A DNA stretch of 6,107 nucleotides, taken from the NCBI GenBank assembly GCA_003501365.1, contig DNPP01000356.1:1-6107 (forward strand). The letters run 5' to 3'. Within the stretch, counting starts at the first letter, position 1. Each line of letters starts with the position of its first letter. The DNA comes from Bacillota bacterium. GTDB lineage: Bacteria > Bacillota > UBA4882 > UBA8346. The translations under genes and the position numbers were made by a program. Positions 1 through 5,240 of this stretch are shown in pieces. Under the pieces are notes generated by a model. That model was not told where the DNA came from, did no database searches, and was given only the letters and a program-made list of their open reading frames with translations.

Positions 1-176
1 CCCCGTACTTTTTCGCTCATCCCCAACTTAACATTCTTATTATCGCCGGGGCCGGCACCCGCTTCTAACTGGGACTCCTGAGATTTGATCTCCCGCGGCT
101 TGGGATGTCCCCTACGAAGGTCGGCCCGCACTCCCACTTCTTTTCCAATCCCATCCGGGGTTGTTTGTTCGCCCAT
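1..176 (-). CDS. N-terminal part of an unrecognised protein, cut by the left edge
   Basis: An open frame runs from an ATG at 176-174 to the window edge, giving 58 complete codons with no stop. A strong GGAGG (188-184) precedes it. Two tandem ATGs are available, at 179 and 176; the second sits 7 nt from the GGAGG and is preferred over the first at 4 nt. The visible protein is hydrophilic and rich in Gly, Glu, Lys and Arg (beginning MGEQTTPDGIGKEVGVRADL), with no signal peptide or membrane segment, so it looks like a disordered leader before a domain outside the window. I do not recognise it. TepA, a ClpP-like protein encoded near the dap/spoIIIE genes in Bacillota, also has a polar leader, but that is only a guess from neighbourhood. 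It lies downstream of the ilvE terminator and probably has its own promoter, though none is clear in 190-248. Confidence 0.75.
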   Translation of the reverse strand, partial: MGEQTTPDGIGKEVGVRADLRRGHPKPREIKSQESQLEAGAGPGDNKNVKLGMSEKVR

Positions 177-248
177 CATAACACCTCCGCAAAATAGTCT
201 ACCCTGATTCCTCTTTTCCACTCCAACGTAACGTAATCCAAGCCGGTT

Positions 249-302
249 AAAAAAAAGTAAAAGTAAACCCTCTCCATCATTGTGAACCGAGAGGGTTTAC
301 TT
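249..302 (-). terminator. Rho-independent terminator after ilvE
   Basis: A perfect 12-bp inverted repeat (arms 263-274 and 289-300, extendable by two A-T pairs) encloses a 14-nt loop. Read on the minus strand it is followed by TTTTAC and then an eight-T run (256-249). It begins about 45 bp after the ilvE stop codon, as expected for an intrinsic terminator of that gene. On the plus strand the sequence after the stem has no T-tract, so it should act in one direction only. Confidence 0.92.
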
Positions 303-348
303 ATTGGTATTGAATCTACAGAAAGCTCAACGTTTGCATTAAAAGCAA

Positions 349-1428
349 TTAAAACTTGCCAATATCCCACGACCAACCGAACGGATCCTTGGCATTGCCA
401 AATTGGATATCCACCAGTTTGGTATATAATTCTTGAGTTACCTTACCCACCTGATTATTGTTGACGAGATAATCCTTGCCTTGATAATACAAGGAACCGA
501 CCGGAGAAATTACCGCCGCGGTCCCGGAGCCGAATGCTTCAGTCAAGGTCCCGTCGTCTAGCCCCTTGACAACTTCGTCAATGGAAATTTGCCGTTCCTC
601 AGTCTGATATCCCAGGCTCTTCGCCAATTCAAGCACTGAAGCTCTGGTAATTCCCGGCAAGATTGAGCCCCCCAAATTGGGAGTAACCAATTTCTTGCCG
701 AAAACAAAAAACATATTCATGGAGCCGACTTCTTCCACATACTTCTTCTCTTTGGCATCCAACCACAGTACTTGTGAAAAACCTTTTTCTTCCGCTTTGG
801 CTCCCGCCATCAAGCTAGCGGCATAATTGCCACCGGTTTTGGCATCGCCGACACCGCCAATCACCGAACGGACATAATAATCCTCCACCGCCAATTTAAC
901 CGGTTTAAAGCCCTCTTTATAATAAGCCGCCACCGGGCTCAAAATGATGTAAAACAAATATTCACTGGCGGGATGAACTCCCAGCGCCGCACCGAGTCCG
1001 ACCAAAGTCGGGCGTATGTATAGCGATGTCTCCGGCGCTCTAGGAATCCAGCGTTTCTCCAAGTTAACCAACGTTTCAACGGCCTTCAAAAAATATTCTT
1101 CCGGGAAAGGCTCCATGCATAACCGTTCAGCTGAACGATACATCCGCTTGGCGTTTTGTTCCGGCCGAAATAGCAAGATCCGCCCGTCTTTTGCGGCATA
1201 AGCTTTTAAACCCTCAAAAATCTCTTGACTATAATGCAATACCACCGCTGCCGGATCAATACTGAATGAAGAATAGGGGGAAATTTTCGGTTCCACCCAT
1301 CCTTTACCATCCTGATGCTTCATGGTGAACATGTAATCAGTAAAAATCTTGCCGAAACCTAGCTGAGCCGGGTCATTATACAAAGGCTTGAGCTTTTCTT
1401 CCGGTAATCGCTCCACTGCGATCTCCAT
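349..1428 (-). CDS. ilvE: Branched-chain amino acid aminotransferase
   Basis: This cytoplasmic PLP enzyme of fold-type IV reversibly transfers the amino group between leucine, isoleucine or valine and 2-oxoglutarate, the last step of branched-chain amino acid synthesis. The protein has 359 residues, usual for the larger BCAT form. Visible signatures are GQ-less N-terminal HYSQEIFEGLKAY (65-77), FRPEQNAKRM (87-96), YIRPTLVG (137-144), AKTGGNYA with the PLP-binding lysine K197, EEVGSMNMF with E233 placed to contact the PLP nitrogen, and ILPGITRAS (256-264). The ATG at 1428 is chosen because AAGGGAG (1443-1437) lies 8 nt upstream; a GTG at 1437 in the same frame overlaps that Shine-Dalgarno and is unlikely to be used. 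The gene is monocistronic, with a promoter candidate at 1495-1503 and a strong terminator downstream. No T-box or leader peptide was seen in the short leader. Confidence 0.96.
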   Translation of the reverse strand: MEIAVERLPEEKLKPLYNDPAQLGFGKIFTDYMFTMKHQDGKGWVEPKISPYSSFSIDPAAVVLHYSQEIFEGLKAYAAKDGRILLFRPEQNAKRMYRSAERLCMEPFPEEYFLKAVETLVNLEKRWIPRAPETSLYIRPTLVGLGAALGVHPASEYLFYIILSPVAAYYKEGFKPVKLAVEDYYVRSVIGGVGDAKTGGNYAASLMAGAKAEEKGFSQVLWLDAKEKKYVEEVGSMNMFFVFGKKLVTPNLGGSILPGITRASVLELAKSLGYQTEERQISIDEVVKGLDDGTLTEAFGSGTAAVISPVGSLYYQGKDYLVNNNQVGKVTQELYTKLVDIQFGNAKDPFGWSWDIGKF

Positions 1429-1436
1429 TAAAACCA

Positions 1437-1443
1437 CTCCCTT
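1437..1443 (-). promoter_or_regulatory. Ribosome binding site that fixes the ilvE start
   Basis: AAGGGAG ends 8 nt before the ATG at 1428. The alternative in-frame GTG (1437-1435) shares a base with this site and would have no spacer, so the three-residue longer protein is disfavoured. Confidence 0.85.
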
Positions 1444-1494
1444 TTACAATTGCTTGGCTTATTTAAAATCTTGGTATTATAAAATTTAATACTT

Positions 1495-1503
1495 ATTATA
1501 GCA
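1495..1503 (-). promoter_or_regulatory. Probable ilvE promoter (extended -10)
   Basis: On the minus strand TGC-TATAAT forms a perfect -10 box (1500-1495) with the TGn extension (1503-1501). The -35 region, around 1518-1523 (CAGTCA), is poor, which is usual for extended -10 promoters. Transcription would begin near 1488, giving a leader of about 60 nt. A second TATAAT at 1481-1476 has no suitable -35 partner and no TGn extension. Confidence 0.6.
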
Positions 1504-1532
1504 CAGATCGCTAAAGCTGACTGAATAAAAAT

Positions 1533-1554
1533 AAAAAAACGCCCTTTCAGGCGC
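1533..1554 (-). terminator. Rho-independent terminator after the Spo0E-like gene
   Basis: On the minus strand the sequence reads GCGCCT-GAAA-GGGCGT: a 6-bp stem, including G-U pairs at both ends, capped by a GAAA tetraloop (1554-1539). A run of seven T follows (1539-1533). It starts 7 bp after the stop codon at 1561 and separates this gene from the ilvE promoter. Confidence 0.85.
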
Positions 1555-1560
1555 AAACTT

Positions 1561-1728
1561 TTATTTACATTCCAGAAGCCTCATTAACCGGCTGACGGTG
1601 AGGTCGATTTTGGTCGCCAATCGATAACTTTCATCATCATTCGGATTGGCGGTTATGCCACTTGTGAGTAAATCTTGTTTGATCTCCCCAATTTCCTGTT
1701 GAAACTGTAAAAGTTCATTTTCTAACAA
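1561..1728 (-). CDS. Small Spo0E-like protein, 55 residues
   Basis: A short gene starting at TTG (1728-1726) with a clear GAGGTG (1740-1735) six bases upstream. The 55-residue product is acidic at the N-terminus and should fold as two helices joined by a short turn: helix one about 2-22, a turn GITANPNDD (24-32), helix two about 33-52. The second helix contains LATKIDLTVSRLM (37-49), aligning loosely with the SQELD-LI-Y signature of Spo0E-family phosphatases; the Asp (D42) is kept but the Ser-Gln is replaced by Ala-Thr. Known family members remove phosphate from Spo0A~P and delay sporulation; whether this one does is inferred. Its own promoter (1769-1797) and terminator (1533-1554) make it a single-gene unit between dut and ilvE. 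It could instead be an unrelated small helical hairpin. Confidence 0.8.
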   Translation of the reverse strand: MLENELLQFQQEIGEIKQDLLTSGITANPNDDESYRLATKIDLTVSRLMRLLECK

Positions 1729-1757
1729 TTTTTTCACCTCAACAGGATTTAATTCAA

Positions 1758-1797
1758 TTGCAAGATTTATTATAGTGACTATTATTTAATCTTGCAA
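1758..1797. repeat. 10-bp inverted repeat bracketing a promoter (possible operator)
   Basis: TTGCAAGATT at 1758-1767 and its exact reverse complement AATCTTGCAA at 1788-1797 are separated by 20 bp. On the minus strand the upstream arm contains the -35 box and the downstream arm covers the expected transcription start, with the -10 box in the spacer just upstream of that arm. This layout is typical of repressor operators but could also be a hairpin in DNA. There is no T-tract suited to a terminator. Confidence 0.65.
1769..1797 (-). promoter_or_regulatory. Near-consensus housekeeping promoter of the Spo0E-like gene
   Basis: On the minus strand TTGCAA (1797-1792) is followed after exactly 17 nt by TATAAT (1774-1769). 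Transcription would start near 1762, about 34 nt before the TTG start codon. The match to the sigma-A consensus is four of six at -35 and six of six at -10. Confidence 0.75.
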
Positions 1798-1886
1798 GTT
1801 GGGATTTGATATAAAATACTCGCTAGTATAAATAAGATTTCATTTCCTCCATTTTTCATATTTGATGACTTCAAAACGGTACTATC

Positions 1887-2360
1887 TCATTGTTGACTTA
1901 TTCCAGTCGAGCCGAAACCCCCGCTACCGCGACCAGTTTCACTCAGCTCATTAACTTCTTCCCAGCTAACTCGATAAATCGGAAAAAACCCCAATTGAGC
2001 CAGACGATCTCCCGGGTTGACAACAAAATCTTCGCAACCGTCATTTTTTAATAAACAAATAATCTCACCCCGATAATCGCTGTCTATCACCCCAACCGCA
2101 TTGGAAAGTGAAATACCATGTTTGGAAGCCAGACCGCTACGCGGAAAAACCAAGGCCACCATCTCCGGGTCCGAAATCTCAATCGCTATCCCGGTGGGTA
2201 CTTTCCCCTTCGCCCCGGCTGCTATCACAATCGATTGTTCGCAGCACGCGTGCAAATCCATTGCCGCGGAACCTGACGTTGCATATGAAGGCAACGGTAT
2301 TAGTGTTTTGATCAACGGGGAGATAATTTTGACTTTGATTTTTTGAGTCTTAGTATTCAT
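1887..2360 (-). CDS. dut: dUTP diphosphatase (dUTPase), trimeric type
   Basis: The enzyme hydrolyses dUTP to dUMP and pyrophosphate, keeping uracil out of DNA and supplying dUMP for thymidylate synthesis. All five motifs of the trimeric family are present in its 157 residues: AAMDLHA (32-38), PRSGLASKHGI (73-83), GVIDSDYRGEI (90-100) with catalytic D93 and the deoxyribose-discriminating Tyr at 96, PGDRLAQLGF (116-125) and the C-terminal P-loop-like GRGSGGFGSTG (143-153). The length is normal for the family, so it should be active. The ATG at 2360 lies inside the end of the M16 peptidase gene (11-bp overlap), with GAGGCGG (2374-2368) as ribosome binding site seven bases away; the two are probably co-transcribed and translationally coupled. 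No convincing terminator follows it before the Spo0E-like gene's promoter. Confidence 0.97.
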   Translation of the reverse strand: MNTKTQKIKVKIISPLIKTLIPLPSYATSGSAAMDLHACCEQSIVIAAGAKGKVPTGIAIEISDPEMVALVFPRSGLASKHGISLSNAVGVIDSDYRGEIICLLKNDGCEDFVVNPGDRLAQLGFFPIYRVSWEEVNELSETGRGSGGFGSTGISQQ

Positions 2361-3612
2361 GATATGACCGCCTCAAATATTTAGAATGGCCCTTAAAGGG
2401 ACCGAGCGCCGTTAAAAACTGTTTTTCATCGCCAAGGAGTTGACCCGCCAACCTCTGAACCTCGGAACTGGTTACCGCATCAATCTTGGCCACAATCTCT
2501 TCCGGGGTGAACAATTGATCGCCAAACAACTCGGTCTTGGCCAGTCTGCTCATGCGATTACTGGTGCTATCCAAACTCAATAACAAATTACCCTTTAATT
2601 GTTCCTTATTCCGGTTTAATTCCTCTTCAGGTACTGTTTCCCGAATGAGCAGGTTAAGTTCCTTTTTTATTAAGGATACCACTTCCTCAAAATTCTTAAG
2701 GCGAGTCCCGGCATAGATTGAAAAAACTCCGGTATCTTTGTAGGATGAGTGGTTGGAACCGGTAACGTACACCAAACCCCGTTCTTCACGAAGTTGTTGA
2801 AATAACCGGGAACTAACGCTTCCCCCCAGCAGGCTGTCTAGCATAAAGACTCCGTACTTATCCGGGCTTTTGCGGCAGACACCGCGCGCGCCGATACAGA
2901 GATGAACTTGTTCAATCGCTTTCGATTTGAGCAACAAATCCGGCTCCGGCTCCGGGACCATAGGTAACGTTTGTTGCATGCTCCCCTGCAATCCGCTGAA
3001 ACGTTTTTCTATCTCTGTCACAATCTGGTCTATTTGCACATTTCCCGCTGCTGCAAAAACAATGTTATCCGGGGTATAATGTTGCGTAAGATAATCTAAA
3101 ATGACCTGCTTATTAAAACGCCGGACCATCTCCGGCAAACCCAGTATGGTCCAGCCCAACGGGTGACCTTTTAATACTGCTGCGGCGAATAGGTCCTGAA
3201 TCACTTCATCGGGGGAATCTTCGAAGGACTTGATCTCTTCTAAGACTACCTGCTTTTCTTTTTCAATCTCCGAGCTGTCGAAAACCGAATTGGTTACCAT
3301 ATCCGATAATAAATCGATACCCAACGTAAAATGTTGACTCAAAACCTTCGCATAAAAGCAAGTGTACTCTTTAGTTGTAAAAGCATTCAATTGGCCGCCT
3401 ACCGCATCAATTGCCTCGGCGATTTGTCGAGCGGTACGCTCATGTGTTCCTTTGAATAACATATGTTCGATAAAGTGTGATATGCCGTTGTACTCAGGTC
3501 CTTCATAGCGCGAGCCGGTTCCGACCCAAACACCTAAAGCGACTGAATTCATGTGCGGGATGGGTTCACAGATAATCCGCAATCCATTGGCTAAAGTTGC
3601 ACGTTGATACAT
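2350..3612 (-). CDS. mlpA: M16-family zinc peptidase (MlpA/YmxG type)
   Basis: A cytoplasmic insulinase-type (M16B) metallopeptidase of 420 residues, the usual length for the processing-peptidase-like bacterial proteins. The inverted zinc motif HFIEH is at 46-50 (H46 and H50 ligands, E49 catalytic), and the distal glutamate is in VVLEEI (E126, 76 residues after H50). The inactive-half domain carries the conserved SRLFQQLREERGLVY segment with the substrate-binding pair R275 and Y282. The start ATG has AAGGGG (3624-3619) six bases upstream. Bacillus mlpA lies directly after ylxY and affects extracellular protease levels; here the same neighbour lies upstream but a plus-strand gene intervenes. 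dut overlaps its 3' end, so the two form an operon. The symbol is by family and position; the physiological substrate is unknown. Confidence 0.93.
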   Translation of the reverse strand: MYQRATLANGLRIICEPIPHMNSVALGVWVGTGSRYEGPEYNGISHFIEHMLFKGTHERTARQIAEAIDAVGGQLNAFTTKEYTCFYAKVLSQHFTLGIDLLSDMVTNSVFDSSEIEKEKQVVLEEIKSFEDSPDEVIQDLFAAAVLKGHPLGWTILGLPEMVRRFNKQVILDYLTQHYTPDNIVFAAAGNVQIDQIVTEIEKRFSGLQGSMQQTLPMVPEPEPDLLLKSKAIEQVHLCIGARGVCRKSPDKYGVFMLDSLLGGSVSSRLFQQLREERGLVYVTGSNHSSYKDTGVFSIYAGTRLKNFEEVVSLIKKELNLLIRETVPEEELNRNKEQLKGNLLLSLDSTSNRMSRLAKTELFGDQLFTPEEIVAKIDAVTSSEVQRLAGQLLGDEKQFLTALGPFKGHSKYLRRSYHEY

Positions 3613-3846
3613 GGTAAACCCCTTATTTCCGGATTTTTGCGTTATTCTTAATTTAGAAATAAACTTCGCGTCCGGCGATTAAAATCCTCTTTTTGGCGAA
3701 TGTTGCTTTTGCGAGTTAAATGTCCATTAATATACTAAATTACCTTTTAATCATCGGTTTGGCGAGATGTACATAGAGGATCTATACACTTGACGGGGAA
3801 TCCATTTCGAGAGCTAATGGTAGCATTCGTCTGAAGGGAGTTATTC
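3613..3846. other. Divergent intergenic region between the M16 peptidase and GH18 genes
   Basis: This 234-bp AT-rich stretch must carry the promoters of both divergent genes. No RNA gene or convincing ORF is visible. On the plus strand the best candidates are TTGCGA-16 nt-TATACT (3709-3736) and the weaker TTGACG-19 nt-TAATGG (3790-3820). On the minus strand I found no clear sigma-A promoter. Clear matches to sporulation sigma factor boxes were also not found by eye. A possible weak leader hairpin of the peptidase mRNA spans 3629-3675. Confidence 0.6.
3709..3736 (+). promoter_or_regulatory. Candidate promoter for the GH18 gene
   Basis: TTGCGA (3709-3714) and TATACT (3731-3736) are separated by 16 bp, acceptable for sigma-A. 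The start would be near 3743, leaving a leader of about 100 nt. If the gene is spore-specific, a sigma-E or sigma-G type promoter would be expected and this call would be wrong. Confidence 0.3.
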
Positions 3847-5139
3847 ATGCAAGGTAATTTATTGACAACAGTGCTTGCGCTGATCTTTTATTTAACCTCC
3901 GGCATTTTTGGCGGCAACTCTTCATCCCCATCGCTATCCGAGACGGGTAATTCCGCACGCGCTCAAGGAGCCAATTTTCCGCGTTCTGCAACGGTATCCG
4001 CCAAGCAAACCAGTGTCCGCGATAATTATCAGAATGGCACTACCATCAGTACTGTTAACCAAGGCTCTCGGGTATTGATCCTCGATGAAAAAGCCGATTG
4101 GTACCAGGTTCAAGTAAATGGTGACCGGCAGGGCTGGCTCCCAAAATGGTCGGTTTCACTTTATCGTAACCCATCGGGGAGTATTGCCGGCCAAAAGGTC
4201 ATCGCCGGCTATTACGTTGAAAACTACAACAATGATCCTGTAGGATACCGGGCATTATCGGAGAACCTGGGCGCCATTAATATGATTATTCCTTTTTCAT
4301 TTCAAATTAACGGTTATGGTTCCATTACCAGCACGCACAATCCCAAACCGTTAAACTTAGCTAGGTCGGCCGGAGCGAATACTTTGGCTTTAATCAATAA
4401 TATTCAGGGTAACAACTTTAACAGCAATAGCATCCATCGGATGCTCTCCACCCCGGCGGCCCGTTCCCGGGCTGTTCACGGCATCAGCCGCATATTGGTG
4501 GAAAAAGGTTATCAAGGCGTGAATATCGATTTTGAGAATATTCCGGCCAGAGACCGTTATTATTTAACGAGCTTTTTTAGTGAACTGGCTGCTGAGTTGC
4601 GCCCGAGAAATCTATTGGTAACAGCGTCGGTTCCTGCCAAAACTTATGACGACCGCAGTTCAAATCAGGCCGGGGCTTATGATTACCGGGCGCTTGCTCC
4701 TTATTTGGATCAAATGATGATCATGACCTATGATGAGCATTATTCAGGCGGCACAGCAGGTCCGGTGGCTTCTTATCCTTGGGTTGAAAAGGTGATCAAT
4801 TATGCGCTGCGCTATGTTCCCAATAACAAAATTGTTGTAGGCATTGCTGCTTACGGCTACGATTGGAAATGGGGCAGCGGTAAAGCCTTGCATTACAATG
4901 GAATTCAAAACTTAATTCGCAAATATAAAGTCATTCCCAAATGGCATCCAGTCTACCGGGTTCCTTATTTCAGCTATCGAAGCTGGGGCACAACGCATGA
5001 AGTTTGGTACGAAAACAGCGCCAGCACTGCCACAAAAGTTCAATTGGTACGCAAATATAACCTGCGCGGAGTGGCGGTATGGCGTCTGGGTTATGAAGAC
5101 CCCAATATTTGGAGCACGATTCAAAGACAAATCATGTAA
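3847..5139 (+). CDS. Secreted SH3-domain glycoside hydrolase family 18 protein, spore-cortex type
   Basis: A 430-residue exported protein. Residues 5-21 are a hydrophobic signal or anchor, unusual in having no Lys or Arg before it; a possible signal peptidase site is ARA-Q at 37-40, rather distant. Residues about 46-107 form a bacterial SH3 domain (TSVRDNY, then WYQV and GWL), which usually binds peptidoglycan. Residues about 116-430 are a GH18 barrel: GVNIDFEN (224-231) has D228 and the catalytic acid E230, and MTYDEH (293-298) supplies the conserved Tyr. The first two acidic positions of DxxDxDxE are Q223 and N226, as in YaaH/SleL enzymes, which cleave N-acetylglucosaminyl bonds in cortex peptidoglycan. 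AAGGGAG (3834-3840) lies six bases before the ATG and an in-frame TGA just upstream excludes a longer start. It is the only plus-strand gene. Spore localisation is inferred. Confidence 0.93.
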   Translation: MQGNLLTTVLALIFYLTSGIFGGNSSSPSLSETGNSARAQGANFPRSATVSAKQTSVRDNYQNGTTISTVNQGSRVLILDEKADWYQVQVNGDRQGWLPKWSVSLYRNPSGSIAGQKVIAGYYVENYNNDPVGYRALSENLGAINMIIPFSFQINGYGSITSTHNPKPLNLARSAGANTLALINNIQGNNFNSNSIHRMLSTPAARSRAVHGISRILVEKGYQGVNIDFENIPARDRYYLTSFFSELAAELRPRNLLVTASVPAKTYDDRSSNQAGAYDYRALAPYLDQMMIMTYDEHYSGGTAGPVASYPWVEKVINYALRYVPNNKIVVGIAAYGYDWKWGSGKALHYNGIQNLIRKYKVIPKWHPVYRVPYFSYRSWGTTHEVWYENSASTATKVQLVRKYNLRGVAVWRLGYEDPNIWSTIQRQIM

Positions 5140-5166
5140 CGTCCCCACAAAGCTATGAGGATAAAC

Positions 5167-5217
5167 GATATCCGCCATATGCGAGTTCGCATATGACGGG
5201 TATCATATTTATTTTGA
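5167..5217. terminator. Hairpin between convergent genes, probable shared terminator
   Basis: Arms 5167-5184 and 5187-5204 pair over 18 positions around a two-base centre, with the inner 9 bp (CATATGCGA / TCGCATATG) perfect. Two positions differ; each strand's RNA would have one G-U pair and one mismatch. On the plus strand an AT-rich tail with interrupted T-tracts follows (5205-5217), so it should mainly end the GH18 transcript. The tail on the minus side is weak. An alternative plus-strand stem (GGTAT 5199-5203 with ATACC 5219-5223, then TTTT) overlaps it. Confidence 0.65.
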
Positions 5218-5240
5218 AATACCTTTTAGATAATCTCTTA

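Noticed and set aside
176..376. Minus-strand 66-codon open frame between ilvE and the left-edge gene
   Set aside because: It overlaps the end of ilvE in another frame and runs through the ilvE terminator hairpin; no ribosome binding site or recognisable protein.
1476..1481. Second TATAAT upstream of ilvE as a promoter
   Set aside because: No -35 match at 16-18 bp and no TGn extension, unlike the TATAAT at 1495-1500.
1429..1532. T-box or leucine attenuator in the ilvE leader
   Set aside because: The predicted leader is about 60 nt, has no T-box motif, no Leu-rich leader peptide and no terminator stem.
1816..1829. Small palindrome ATACT-CGCT-AGTAT as a dut terminator
   Set aside because: Only five base pairs, mostly A-T, with a short interrupted T-tract; too weak to call.
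1782..1859. Minus-strand 25-codon ORF with a hydrophobic centre between dut and the Spo0E-like gene
   Set aside because: No ribosome binding site precedes its ATG, and it ends inside the promoter of the Spo0E-like gene; the nearby GGAGG lies within the ORF, not before it.
2101..2346. Plus-strand frames opposite dut
   Set aside because: Shadows of dut, which has all five family motifs on the minus strand.
3768..3788. Short inverted repeat ATAGA-GGA-TCTAT upstream of the GH18 gene
   Set aside because: Five-base arms are expected by chance in AT-rich DNA and no function is implied by position.
4912..5178. Minus-strand 88-codon frame opposite the end of the GH18 gene
   Set aside because: Antisense shadow running into the inter-gene hairpin, with no family resemblance.
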